A stretch of DNA of 64,000 nt from CAXTTV01 sp964247295. Its GTDB lineage: Bacteria > Chloroflexota > Ktedonobacteria > Ktedonobacterales > Ktedonobacteraceae. Position 1 is the first letter of the stretch. The number at the start of each line of letters is the position of its first letter. The notes under the pieces are model-generated. The model was not told the origin of the DNA. It was given only the letters and a program-made list of their open reading frames with translations, and searched no databases. The stretch is taken from assembly GCA_964247295.1 (NCBI GenBank), contig CAXTTV010000001.1:12332-76331 (forward strand). Reading direction: 5' to 3'. Positions 34,316 through 42,943 of the stretch are shown here, one piece after another. The position numbers were made by a program, and so were the translations under genes.

Positions 34316-34431
34316 ACATAGTATTCCCCTTATGCGCTGATCATTCCATTGTACAAGAGCGAGAAGAATGTAAGCAACAAAGAAGGACCAGAAGCTGAGG
34401 GCTCCTGATCCTTTACAACGCAGGCATTTGC

Positions 34432-34788
34432 TTAAATTGTGGGAGGAACATCGTTCTGAGAAGCATAGCCCTTGGTATGTTCAGCAGCGTCGAAGGGAGC
34501 GGATGCCGAGGTACCGGGTCGCTCACTGCGGATCACCTCGATAGAGCACTGAGCAATCAGAGCACCGATCGCACCAATGGCAGCCAGGGCCGGGGCAACC
34601 AGAACACCAACTACACCTACCGTCAGAGGGATCTCAAGGATCGTATGTCCCTCCTGCTTAATAATAATTCTGCGGACGTTGCCCTCACGGACCAGCTCAC
34701 GGACGCGGGTCAAAAGCTGATCGCCAAAGACGGTTAACTCTTCCTGATAATTCTTTGTTTCAATGTTATTGGGATCTGTCTGCGACAT
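34432..34788 (-). CDS. DUF4342-like protein
   Basis: 118 residues. The core TRVRELVREGNVRRIIIK followed by ILEIPLTVGVVGVLVAP and a hydrophobic stretch (ALAAIGAIGALIAQ) matches the DUF4342 pattern I know from Chloroflexota, Firmicutes and Deinococcus: a short helix, two strands, then a membrane helix. The C-terminus is hydrophilic. The function of the family is not established. It starts at ATG 34788-34786. Confidence 0.75.
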   Translation of the reverse strand: MSQTDPNNIETKNYQEELTVFGDQLLTRVRELVREGNVRRIIIKQEGHTILEIPLTVGVVGVLVAPALAAIGAIGALIAQCSIEVIRSERPGTSASAPFDAAEHTKGYASQNDVPPTI

Positions 34789-35051
34789 AGCGTATGTTTT
34801 CTCCTTTAATGCAAGTCCCGTACAATTTCAGTAACCTGTTTATCGGCTCCACTCTTTATACGTAACTCAACGCGTTTAGGTTGAAGGTTGCAGAGATAAG
34901 AGATAGCTGAGTGGAATATCTTGAATACAAAAAAGGGAAAAGGCGTGTTACACTAAATTTAGTGGTCGTGTTAGTAACCTTTTCGCGACCGTATTTCAGA
35001 GAAGCGTTTTCCAGTTATCTGTAGTGGCAGCACTTGGAAGGAGCAACAACA

Positions 35052-35894
35052 GTGGAAAAACAGGCAGTCTGGTATGTGAATGGCCGGTGGGTAGAGCCAG
35101 CAGAAGCGACCTTGTCGCTCACCGACATCTCTGTATTGAGAGGCTATAGCGTATTTGAAGCTCTGCGTACATATAATCAGCGTCCATTTCACCTGGAAGA
35201 GCACCTGGATCGACTTTATCATTCCGCGAAATTAATTGAGATGCCAATGCCCTTTGTGCGAGAGCAGGTCGCGGGAAAAATTCACGAAATTATTGAACGC
35301 AATCCCTACAGGCATGCCTCCATTCGACTTTTAGTGACCGGTGGGGAGAGCAAAGATGGAATTTTGCCATCCGGAGAGCCAGGGATAGCAATCATGATCT
35401 CTGAACTGCCCGAGCGAGATCTAGAGCGTTTTAATCAGGGCTACAGATTGATCACCACCCGATTGCAGCGGGTAACTCCCGAGGCAAAATCCTCCAACTA
35501 TATCGCAGCCGTCAGGGCTTTGAAAGAGGCCAGGCAGCGAAACGCCGATGATGCTCTTTTCGTTAATCATTTGAACCATTTGTTAGAGGGAACGCGCAGC
35601 AACTTTTTTGTCTTCAAGAATCGAACCTTAGTTACCCCGAAGCAGGGGGTTCTCATCGGCGTCACACGAAACGTTGTTTTGGAACTGGCGCGTCACTATT
35701 TTCCTGTCGAAGAGCGCCCTATCCTTATGGATGACCTCACAAAAATTACAGAAGCGTTTTTAACCTCCTCTTCACGAGAGATCATGCCAGTTATCAAGAT
35801 CGATGATCTTACCCTGAGTGGTGGGCAGCCGGGCCCGAACACGCGAGAGCTTGAGCAGCATTTTATTGAGATGGTGGAACAGGGAAAATTTTAA
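35052..35894 (+). CDS. Class IV aminotransferase (branched-chain / D-amino-acid / aminodeoxychorismate lyase type)
   Basis: 280 residues. The fold-type IV PLP signature is present: YVNGRWVEPAEATLSLTDIS, GYSVFEALRTYNQRPFHLEE with HLDRLYHSA (phosphate-binding arginine), the Schiff-base lysine in PEAKSSNYIAA, LEGTRSNFFVFKNRTLVTP and LTSSSREIMPV. Fold-IV enzymes include IlvE, Dat and PabC, and the sequence alone does not separate them; I lean to a branched-chain or D-amino acid aminotransferase. The start is GTG 35052, 9 bases after AAGGAG. It is a single gene ending at a shared terminator. Confidence 0.85.
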   Translation: MEKQAVWYVNGRWVEPAEATLSLTDISVLRGYSVFEALRTYNQRPFHLEEHLDRLYHSAKLIEMPMPFVREQVAGKIHEIIERNPYRHASIRLLVTGGESKDGILPSGEPGIAIMISELPERDLERFNQGYRLITTRLQRVTPEAKSSNYIAAVRALKEARQRNADDALFVNHLNHLLEGTRSNFFVFKNRTLVTPKQGVLIGVTRNVVLELARHYFPVEERPILMDDLTKITEAFLTSSSREIMPVIKIDDLTLSGGQPGPNTRELEQHFIEMVEQGKF

Positions 35895-35899
35895 GAAAA

Positions 35900-35925
35900 A
35901 GGCGGTTTAGTACGCTAAACCGCCT
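35900..35925. terminator. Bidirectional terminator between aminotransferase genes
   Basis: AGGCGGTTTAG and CTAAACCGCCT form a perfect 11-bp stem with a 4-base loop. On the minus strand it is followed by TTTTTCTTAAAATT, so it mainly ends the leftward gabT gene. Confidence 0.85.
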
Positions 35926-35932
35926 GGATCGT

Positions 35933-37297
35933 TTAGCTTCCCGAAGAGATCTCCTGTGGGAGATTATTGTGGGAAGCAACCGCTTCAATACTTTGCTCAA
36001 GTATCTTTAGAGCCTGTTGAAGCTGTTCATCAGTAATCGTCAGGGGAACCAGCGCGCGCACAACGTTATCATACATTCCGGCCTTAATCAGAACCAGGCC
36101 GCGTTTATGAGCCTGAGCGAGAACCGCATTCGTCCTCTCCGCATCTGGCTCGCGGCTCGTCTGATCTTTCACCAGCTCTATCGCCAGCATGCCGCCAAGT
36201 CCACGGACATCGCCAATGAAAGCAGGATAGCGTAGTTGTAAACGTGTCAGAAGATCATAGACAAGACCACCAATCTGCTGAGAGCGTGCGGCCAGATCCT
36301 GCCTTTCATAGATATCTAGAACTGCCAGAGCCGCAGCGCAGGCAACAGGATTGCCGCTGTAGGTTCCGCCTAGCGTACCCGGAGGGGGAGCATCCATAAT
36401 TTCCGCCTTTCCAATTACCCCACTGATTGGCATACCCGCGCCCATAGACTTCGCGATAATCATCAGATCCGGCTCAACTCCATCGTGCTCGACCGCGAAC
36501 ATCTTACCGGTGCGGCAGAAGCCGGTCTGGATCTCATCGGCGACAAACAGAATGCCCTGTTGCTCACAGATAGATTTTAGAGCCGTAAGAAAGCCTGGAG
36601 GGGCAGGAATAAAGCCGCCCTCGCCCTGAAGCGGCTCAATTACAATCGCCGCTACCTGATCGGGAGCCACCTCACCGACAAACATGTGTTGTAGTTCATT
36701 GAAGCAGAACTCCATAGCCTCCTGGGGATTGAGCCGCATCCGGTAGGGATAGGGGAAAGGCGCGCGATAAACCTCAGGTGCGTAAGGGCCGAAACGATAT
36801 TTATAGGGTTTCACCTTTGCCGTCATACTCATCGTCATCAGGGTGCGGCCATGGTAAGCATTATCAAAGACAATCACAGCGGGGCGGCCCGTCGCATAGC
36901 GGGCAATTTTTACCGCATTCTCCACCGCCTCCGCGCCGCTATTCAGGAACAGAGCCTTTTTAGGAAATGCGCCAGGAGTAATCTTTGCGAGGCGCTCAGC
37001 CAGAGCAACATAGGGTTCATACATCATCACACTAAAGCAGGTATGGGTGAAGTGAGCTGCTTGTTCCGCGATTGCCTGTACAACTTCAGGTTGAGAGTGG
37101 CCGACATTCATCGCGCCGATCCCGCCAGCGAAATCCAGGAAGCGGTTTCCATCCACATCCTCAATGACCGCGCCCTCAGCCTTATGAGCAAAAACACTCA
37201 TTGTAGAGCTCACACCTCTCGCGACCGCCTGTTGACGGCGGGCCAGTAGCTCCTGCGACTTCAATCCAGGGATCGACAGATCAGAATTATTCAGCAT
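35933..37297 (-). CDS. gabT: Class III aminotransferase, 4-aminobutyrate aminotransferase-like
   Basis: 454 residues from ATG 37297-37295, with GGGAGG 8 bases upstream; the open frame further upstream encodes only junk-like hydrophobic sequence. Motifs are DVDGNRFLDFAGGIGAMNVGH, LFLNSGAEAVENAVKIAR, FDNAYHGRTLMTMSMTAKVK, LFVADEIQTGFCRTGKMFA and the PLP lysine in IIAKSMGAGMPISGVIGK. It would transfer the amino group of GABA or a related omega-amino acid to 2-oxoglutarate, giving glutamate and succinate semialdehyde. The MFS carrier gene lies upstream on the same strand, so it may supply substrate, but a 16-bp hairpin separates the two. The substrate is inferred. Confidence 0.88.
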   Translation of the reverse strand: MLNNSDLSIPGLKSQELLARRQQAVARGVSSTMSVFAHKAEGAVIEDVDGNRFLDFAGGIGAMNVGHSQPEVVQAIAEQAAHFTHTCFSVMMYEPYVALAERLAKITPGAFPKKALFLNSGAEAVENAVKIARYATGRPAVIVFDNAYHGRTLMTMSMTAKVKPYKYRFGPYAPEVYRAPFPYPYRMRLNPQEAMEFCFNELQHMFVGEVAPDQVAAIVIEPLQGEGGFIPAPPGFLTALKSICEQQGILFVADEIQTGFCRTGKMFAVEHDGVEPDLMIIAKSMGAGMPISGVIGKAEIMDAPPPGTLGGTYSGNPVACAAALAVLDIYERQDLAARSQQIGGLVYDLLTRLQLRYPAFIGDVRGLGGMLAIELVKDQTSREPDAERTNAVLAQAHKRGLVLIKAGMYDNVVRALVPLTITDEQLQQALKILEQSIEAVASHNNLPQEISSGS

Positions 37298-37338
37298 AGC
37301 AAAGCCTCCCGCGAAAAGAAAAAGAGAGAGAGCAACAA

Positions 37339-37377
37339 AGACAATGCTCTTGCCAATTACCGGCAAGAGCATTGTCT
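37339..37377 (-). terminator. Perfect 16-bp hairpin between MFS and gabT genes
   Basis: AGACAATGCTCTTGCC (37339-37354) and its exact complement (37362-37377) enclose a 7-base loop. On the minus strand TTTGTTGCTCTC follows, so it is a probable terminator of the MFS gene, possibly leaky toward gabT. Confidence 0.7.
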
Positions 37378-37391
37378 CATAGATTAGAGAG

Positions 37392-38735
37392 TTATGCCAA
37401 CCTGGCATCTCCACTTTCGCCAGCTTTATACTCAGAGGTCTCGCGTATCGGTTCAGGAGTATCCAGAGGCGTCTGAATTTGTTCAATCTCACCCAGCATC
37501 GTCAGGAAGCAGATCAGACCGATAATCAAAATCACCCCAGTGATCAAAAAGTTTGTCGCGAAGCCGATGCGGTCAGCGATAATCCCAGCCGCGATTGGTC
37601 CGATAATCCCGGCCAGATTGCCCAGGAAATTCATCAGGCCTCCGACCGTCCCGACAGTTCCCTTGGGAGCGATCAGGGAAGGAATACTCCAGGCGATCGG
37701 AGCCGCGAACGCCAGACCACCAAGGGAGATTGTCAGCCAGGTCACCGCGACATTCACATCGGTCGTAAAGGCCGCCCCGATCGCGGCCACGCCCAGCAGC
37801 ATCCCAATCGTAAAGAGCACTTTGCGGACGCGTGTAGGGTTATTGCCCCGGCGGATCAGTGCGTCCACCAGGAAGCCGCCGATAAAGAAATCGGTAATCG
37901 CGGCCACCAGCCAGGGAATAATCAAGTAGGTTCCGCTTTTGAGAACCGAGGCATGAAGCTGATTCTGCAAGTAAGGAGGAAGCCAGACCAGGAAAAGATT
38001 AAAGGCATAGTTATAGGCCGTAAAGCCCAGGATCAGCGCCCAGACCTTTTTCTGCCTCAAAAGGAAACCGATGCCAGCCCCGGTATTAGTTGGTGTCGCG
38101 CCCTCCTGTTGAGCGCCGCCCTCGCGGATATACTCACGTTCGGCATCCGAAATCACGCGTGACTCGCTGGGATCACGGTAGAAAAGCCAGTACGCCCCGG
38201 CATAGAGCAGGCTCAATATGCCAGTAGTCCAGAAACCCGCGCGCCAACCATAGGCAGAAACAATCAAAGCCACCACTGGTAACCCGATCGCGCTGGCAAG
38301 CTTGGCAGCCGAATCGAAGGCTGAAGTTGCCACGCCACGCTCTTTAACCGGGAACCAGTAGCCAGTCGCCTTTGAAGCGCCGGGGAACGTTGGTGACTCA
38401 CCGACCCCGAGCAGAATCCTAGAGACAATAATCAGACCAAAGCCACTGACCAGCGCCGTCATAAAGCAGGCGAGCGACCAGATAATCGTCCCAACGCGCA
38501 TCAGCCATTTTACCCCGATGCGATCCAACCAGGCCCCCACAGGAATCTGAAGCAAGCAGTAGGACCACAGGTAGGAAGATAAAATCACACCATACTCGCT
38601 ACTGCTTAAATGGAACTCCTTCATCAGATCAGACGAGGCGACTGAGAGGTTCACCCGGTCAAAGTAGTTGATAATGATACCGAAACCAAGGAGCAAAGCA
38701 ATGCCCCAACGAGCTCTACCAATGCTTCTGCGCAT
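37392..38735 (-). CDS. MFS transporter, anion:cation symporter family
   Basis: 447 residues with twelve predicted membrane segments. The N-terminal INYFDRVNLSVASSDLMKEFHLS is the hallmark of the ACS family (hexuronate, glucarate, galactonate or phthalate carriers). The MFS loop motif appears as GAWLDRIGVKWLMRVG, and ILLGVGESPTFPGASKATGYWFP is typical. Uptake of an organic acid anion is likely; the substrate cannot be read from sequence. It starts at ATG 38735-38733 behind AGGGAAG. It shares strand with gabT downstream. Confidence 0.9.
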   Translation of the reverse strand: MRRSIGRARWGIALLLGFGIIINYFDRVNLSVASSDLMKEFHLSSSEYGVILSSYLWSYCLLQIPVGAWLDRIGVKWLMRVGTIIWSLACFMTALVSGFGLIIVSRILLGVGESPTFPGASKATGYWFPVKERGVATSAFDSAAKLASAIGLPVVALIVSAYGWRAGFWTTGILSLLYAGAYWLFYRDPSESRVISDAEREYIREGGAQQEGATPTNTGAGIGFLLRQKKVWALILGFTAYNYAFNLFLVWLPPYLQNQLHASVLKSGTYLIIPWLVAAITDFFIGGFLVDALIRRGNNPTRVRKVLFTIGMLLGVAAIGAAFTTDVNVAVTWLTISLGGLAFAAPIAWSIPSLIAPKGTVGTVGGLMNFLGNLAGIIGPIAAGIIADRIGFATNFLITGVILIIGLICFLTMLGEIEQIQTPLDTPEPIRETSEYKAGESGDARLA

Positions 38736-38884
38736 ACTTCCCTGCCTTCGTTAGCTAGCAAAAATGATACAGAAAAGACAGATGTACTGATTAAGACAAG
38801 CTACAAAAACGATGGAGAGCAATGGACAACCCATGTTTTTCATTGCTTGCTTCTAACACGAAAGCAGAGGTAGAAGATAAGACA

Positions 38885-38930
38885 AAAAAAGAGGGGGAGA
38901 TTCACAATCAAGAATCTCCCCCTCTTTTTT
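38885..38930. terminator. Very strong terminator of the PolX-N-like gene
   Basis: AAAAAAGAGGGGGAGATTC (38885-38903) and GAATCTCCCCCTCTTTTTT (38912-38930) are perfect 19-bp arms around an 8-base loop, able to terminate in both directions. The leftward gene at 38954 ends just before it on the minus strand. Confidence 0.9.
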
Positions 38931-38953
38931 AATGGAAAAGGGAACTTCCAAGA

Positions 38954-39571
38954 TCAAGCAGCGCCATGTAAGGACTGTAAGGGTCCCCCCCGTTCCAAAA
39001 TGCGAGAGGCAGCTTGAAGGAGACGAGCCTCACTACGAATGCCGAAGCCCGGAAGCTTGCGGATCTGCTGCTGATGTGCAGCGTTCCAAAGCTTTTCAAC
39101 GCTATCAACGCCCAGTTCTTCATAGAGCCGGATAGCTGTTCGGGGTCCAATATGTTCAACTGCCATCAGAGCGCGGACAGAAGGAGAAAGAGCTGGTAAG
39201 CACAGATCGTGGTAGAACGTGAGACTGCCAGTCTGGACAAGTTCAACGATGTGAGATTGAAGGCGGCGGCCCAGACCGGGGATTGGCAGCTTCTCGCTAT
39301 TGTGTACCAGCGTTGCCACCGACATCTGTAAATCTAGAATACCGCGAGCCGCATTGCGATAAGCCTGGACGCGATAGGGATTACTATTTTGAAACTCCAA
39401 CAGATTAGCCAGACTGGAAAGAACCTCGGCGATCTGACGATTCGTAATAGTCGGCTGGGCAGGTTCTGAGGGCTCCAGGCCGGGCAGCATAGGCTGAACA
39501 GGCTGGCGCTGGCTAGTATAGAGTGATGTAGGGATCAGATGAATTTTTTGAGTGAGCTGGATCATACTCAT
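38954..39571 (-). CDS. Free-standing N-terminal (8-kDa/HhH) domain of a family X DNA polymerase
   Basis: 205 residues. The region ITNRQIAEVLSSLANLLEFQ followed by NPYRVQAYRNAARGILDL and helix-hairpin-helix turns LPIPGLGRRLQSHI, VEHIGPRTAIRLYEELG and LPGFGIRSEARLL match the N-terminus of bacterial PolX. The nucleotidyltransferase palm with its catalytic aspartates and the C-terminal PHP domain are absent. The gene is closed by a strong terminator, so this is a real short protein rather than an obvious fragment. It may bind gapped or nicked DNA in repair. The Gln/Pro-rich first 40 residues are poorly conserved in type. GAGGT lies upstream of the ATG. Confidence 0.75.
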   Translation of the reverse strand: MSMIQLTQKIHLIPTSLYTSQRQPVQPMLPGLEPSEPAQPTITNRQIAEVLSSLANLLEFQNSNPYRVQAYRNAARGILDLQMSVATLVHNSEKLPIPGLGRRLQSHIVELVQTGSLTFYHDLCLPALSPSVRALMAVEHIGPRTAIRLYEELGVDSVEKLWNAAHQQQIRKLPGFGIRSEARLLQAASRILERGGPLQSLHGAA

Positions 39572-40008
39572 AATTTTAGTACCTCAGCCGTTCTATAATC
39601 TCCATCATAAGCGTATGATACGTATTGCTACAGTCGCTTAGCCAGGGGGACGATCTACGGGGAAGAATGCCAAATACATTTGAATTTATGTTCTAATTAT
39701 ATCACGAGAAGAACAATATGTCAAACATTCTGCATTTCCTGGAACGGCTTCTGAGGCAGTTCTAAGGTCGAACATTGCTTTATTTTTCCATAAAAAATCT
39801 GTTCTAAAAAAATGCCATCTACTTAGAATATACTAAAAAGAGAATAGACATATAAGGTTTTTCACCTGGTTAGTGGCATAGCAGAAAAGCGCAATAGATG
39901 ATGGACAATCCAGAACTGGTAGACTATACTTATCTCCGAAAACGAGGCTCTACTATCTTATTCTTATTGCGAGTTCTCAAACTAGTAGTTTTCTGAAGAA
40001 GGAAGCGC
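39572..40008. other. Divergent intergenic region
   Basis: An A/T-rich 437-base spacer between the PolX-N-like gene and the flavoprotein gene. A promoter for the rightward gene is at 39902-39930. I see nothing else that I can support. Confidence 0.5.
39902..39930 (+). promoter_or_regulatory. Sigma-A promoter of the flavoprotein gene
   Basis: TGGACA (39902-39907), a 17-base spacer and TATACT (39925-39930). The start would be near 39937, with a leader of about 70 bases and the AAGAAGGAAG ribosome site. Confidence 0.6.
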
Positions 40009-41244
40009 ATGGCAGAGAGTTGTGATGTACTCATTGTTGGTGGAGGACCGGCGGGACTAGCGGCGGCGGAGGCGGCAGCGAAGCAGGGGGTTCAGACGAT
40101 TGTTCTTGAGCGCCAGAAAGAGATTGGGTATCCAATTCACACCAGTGGTGGAAGTTGGGTTAGTGATATGCAGGAGTTAAGGGTACCGGAACATCTATAT
40201 CATCCAATAAACAGTGTATTTTTTCTCACATCACAGAGGGAAGTAGTATTTCGTTACGAGACCGCCGTCGCTTGTGTTGTAGATATTCGAGGGTTGTACC
40301 AGCACCTGGCGACCCGCGCGATCTCTGCTGGATCGATCGTGCGTGTAAACCACACCGTAGATCAAGTATTGCAGGAGCAGGGGCGAGTGCTGGGAGTAAC
40401 CTACAAAAATCACGTGAACGAGCGAAAGAGTTTGAGGGCTGAAGTGACCATTGACGCCAGTGGCGTCTCGCGACATATTGGAGTGCGCAGCGAAATGGGA
40501 AGCGCCTTTCATCGGTATGGATTTGGAGCAGAGTACGACATGTACGCGCCCAATTATCCACAGGATGAAGTTTATCTGATCATGGGAAGCAAATATGCGC
40601 CCAGCGGCTATGCCTGGGCCTTTCCGCGAGGAAATGGCCGAGTGCGACTGGGTGTAGGAGTGATTCGTCCCGATAGTGCGGAGGACGCGAGAGACTATCT
40701 AGATAGCATCGTGAGGGATATTCCCCAATTAAGCGAGAAGTTCAAAGGAGCCAGCCCATTAGAATATCACACTGGCTTGTTCCCATCGGAGGGTCCAGTC
40801 GAGCAGTTCTCGCGCGACGGCTTGTTGCTGGCGGGAGACTCTGGCGGGCATGGCTCGGCCCTAGTGGGGGAGGGTATCCGCTTCGCCATCTATTCTGGTC
40901 TGATGGCAGGAGAGATTGCCGGCAAAGCTGTGAAATCTCAGGACACCTCAGTTGCATATCTTGGGCGCTTTGATCGACAATGGAGAGCACGATTTGGGCG
41001 AGAGATGGAGATCTCCTATCTTGTTAACAAGCAGATAGCCCGATACAGTGACACCCAGTGGGATAGTGGGTTAGACATGCTGAAGCGGATAACCCCGGCT
41101 CAGGCCGCCCAACTGCTCAAAGCTGAATACACCCCTGGCCTGATCACCGGCATTTTAGCGCGGAACCCACGTCTATTAGTTAAAGGTGGCAAACGTTTAC
41201 TCGATATGATGCTAGAGCAAGTTAATAAACCTGTTCCAGTCTGA
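40009..41244 (+). CDS. Geranylgeranyl-reductase-family FAD-dependent oxidoreductase
   Basis: 411 residues. The N-terminal Rossmann FAD site is CDVLIVGGGPAGLAAAEAAA, ending with the acidic VLERQKEIGYP. The second FAD motif is RDGLLLAGDSGGHGSALVGEG, with IRFAIYSGLMAGEIAGK after it, the pattern of geranylgeranyl reductases and related digeranylgeranylglycerophospholipid reductases. The central HRYGFGAEYDMY and YAWAFPRGNGRVRLGVGV are also typical. It would reduce isoprenoid double bonds (for example menaquinone or carotenoid side chains) with an unknown donor. A glutaredoxin-like gene and a cysteine desulfurase gene follow on the same strand, but spacing suggests separate units. Confidence 0.85.
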   Translation: MAESCDVLIVGGGPAGLAAAEAAAKQGVQTIVLERQKEIGYPIHTSGGSWVSDMQELRVPEHLYHPINSVFFLTSQREVVFRYETAVACVVDIRGLYQHLATRAISAGSIVRVNHTVDQVLQEQGRVLGVTYKNHVNERKSLRAEVTIDASGVSRHIGVRSEMGSAFHRYGFGAEYDMYAPNYPQDEVYLIMGSKYAPSGYAWAFPRGNGRVRLGVGVIRPDSAEDARDYLDSIVRDIPQLSEKFKGASPLEYHTGLFPSEGPVEQFSRDGLLLAGDSGGHGSALVGEGIRFAIYSGLMAGEIAGKAVKSQDTSVAYLGRFDRQWRARFGREMEISYLVNKQIARYSDTQWDSGLDMLKRITPAQAAQLLKAEYTPGLITGILARNPRLLVKGGKRLLDMMLEQVNKPVPV

Positions 41245-41367
41245 CATCTTTTTCCATTTCGCTCGTATTCTCTTATAGTCATTCATCTCTAAAAAAGGAA
41301 TAAAGCAAAGGTGAGGACTGTTGTTAAAAGTAGAAAATAAACACGGTTCTCAAAAGGAGCAAGATTG

Positions 41368-41622
41368 ATGGAGACCTCAACGGGAGAAAAAGTTAAAGTA
41401 TACGCTACCACTTGGTGTCCAGATTGCCGGATGGCGAAGCGCTGGTTTGACACTCATGGCATCGCCTACGATTATATCAACATTGAAGAGCATGAAGACG
41501 CTATCGAGTATGTAAAGCAAGTGAACGGTGGAATGCAGAGCGTCCCGACCATCGTTTTTCCTGATGGTTCGGTCCTGGTAGAGCCGAGTGCTCGCCAGCT
41601 TGCTCAGAAATTCTCGCTATAA
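41368..41622 (+). CDS. Glutaredoxin-like (mycoredoxin-type) protein
   Basis: 84 residues from ATG 41368, 8 bases after AAAAGGAGC. The thioredoxin fold has the dithiol motif TTWCPDCRMAKRWFD (C17, C20), the cis-proline SVPTIVFPDGS and a C-terminal helix. CPDC and the overall length resemble actinobacterial mycoredoxins, which use mycothiol or similar thiols, but glutathione-type partners cannot be excluded. It reduces protein disulfides or mixed disulfides in the cytoplasm. It is single-gene, with a strong terminator. Confidence 0.88.
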   Translation: METSTGEKVKVYATTWCPDCRMAKRWFDTHGIAYDYINIEEHEDAIEYVKQVNGGMQSVPTIVFPDGSVLVEPSARQLAQKFSL

Positions 41623-41648
41623 CAAGCCAGTCGTAATTCAGATGTTTC

Positions 41649-41678
41649 TGCCCCCGATTTCAGGGGGCATTCTTTTTT
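41649..41678 (+). terminator. Terminator of the glutaredoxin gene
   Basis: TGCCCCC and GGGGGCA (41649-41669) with a 7-base loop, followed by TTCTTTTTT. Confidence 0.9.
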
Positions 41679-41713
41679 ATGTGATTTGGGATGGTTGAGA
41701 AGGGAGTACAACT

Positions 41714-42871
41714 ATGCATCCTGGTTTAAGCAATGGACCGATTTATCTAGATTATAATGCCACCACGCCCATAGATCCTCGGGTAGTTGAAGCGATGCAG
41801 CCATATTTTATCGAGGGATTTGGAAATCCCTCCAGTACGCATTGGTATGGTCAGGCTGCGCATCAGGGAGTAGATCTCGCCAGCAGGCAGGTAGCAGATT
41901 TGCTAGGTTGCCAGCCTGAAGAAATCATCTTTACAGGTGGGGGCTCAGAGGGAGATAACCTGGCGATCAGAGGGGCTGCATTAGCAAACCAGGAGCGAGG
42001 AAAACGGATCATCACACAGGTCACCGAGCATCCAGCCGTCTTGAACACTTGTCGGGCCCTGGAGCAGCTCTATGGTTTTGAGATCGTCGTTCTGCCAGTA
42101 GATCGAAAAGGGCAGGTGCGGCTGGAAGATCTTCAGCAAGCTTTGCAGAAGCCGACCGTCCTGGTTAGTATCATGCACGCCAACAACGAAACCGGAACAT
42201 TACAGCCAGTTCTTGAGATCACAGAGATGGTGCATCAGTATGGAGCCTTGATGCATAGCGATGCCGCGCAATCGGTAGGAAAGCTGTCAGTAAGGGTGGA
42301 GGAGCTGGGAGTAGATTTCCTTTCCTTTGCAGGGCATAAACTCTATGCCCCCAAAGGGATCGGAGCACTTTATACGCGAGCAGGACTGAAGCTGGAGCCT
42401 TTAATCTACGGTGGTGGACAGGGGCGGGGACTACGAGCTGGAACTGAGAATGTTCCTTACATTATAGGTTTAGGAGTCGCCTGTACTCTAGCCGCGCAGG
42501 AATTGCCCGAGATCTCAGAGCGTATGCAACAATTACGCAATTTATTGCATCGTTTCTTATTGGAACGTGCAGGTATCTCGCGAGTACACTTGCATGGGCA
42601 TGTCAGTGAGCGTCTACCAAACACCCTCAACGTTGGAATCGACAGACTGATTGGAGAAAAGATTTTAGCGGCCACTCCCGGAATCGCCAGTTCCACAGGC
42701 TCAGCCTGCCATGAGGGGGGACTTGAGCCCTCAGAAGTACTATTGGCAATGGGATTCGAGCGGGAAGAGGCCTTTAGTTCCTTACGGTTGACCCTGGGGC
42801 GTTGGAGCAATGAAGAGCAAATACAGCGGGCTGCTGATCTGTTAGCAGAAACTATAGCAACTTTCACATAG
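41714..42871 (+). CDS. Cysteine desulfurase (NifS/IscS type)
   Basis: 385 residues. PLP class V enzyme that takes sulfur from cysteine as a persulfide for Fe-S clusters, thio-cofactors or (in Sec-using organisms) selenium delivery. Motifs are IYLDYNATTPIDPRVVEAM, FTGGGSEGDNLAIRGAAL, EHPAVLNTC, MHANNETGTLQP, the PLP lysine K209 in SFAGHKLYAPKG and the persulfide cysteine C332 in ASSTGSACHEGG. No iscU or other scaffold is adjacent. It starts at ATG 41714. A second class V enzyme gene follows 72 bases downstream. Confidence 0.93.
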   Translation: MHPGLSNGPIYLDYNATTPIDPRVVEAMQPYFIEGFGNPSSTHWYGQAAHQGVDLASRQVADLLGCQPEEIIFTGGGSEGDNLAIRGAALANQERGKRIITQVTEHPAVLNTCRALEQLYGFEIVVLPVDRKGQVRLEDLQQALQKPTVLVSIMHANNETGTLQPVLEITEMVHQYGALMHSDAAQSVGKLSVRVEELGVDFLSFAGHKLYAPKGIGALYTRAGLKLEPLIYGGGQGRGLRAGTENVPYIIGLGVACTLAAQELPEISERMQQLRNLLHRFLLERAGISRVHLHGHVSERLPNTLNVGIDRLIGEKILAATPGIASSTGSACHEGGLEPSEVLLAMGFEREEAFSSLRLTLGRWSNEEQIQRAADLLAETIATFT

Positions 42872-42943
42872 AGACGGTACAATAGCATCAAGGAAAGCTG
42901 ATCGTAGAAGAGGCATAGCAGAGTAATACACAAGGAGCATTAA

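Noticed and set aside
37298..37492. An N-terminal extension of the gabT frame by 65 codons, with a hydrophobic stretch.
   Set aside because: It reads through a perfect 16-bp terminator hairpin and the end of the MFS gene; ATG 37297 has a good ribosome site and the normal family length.
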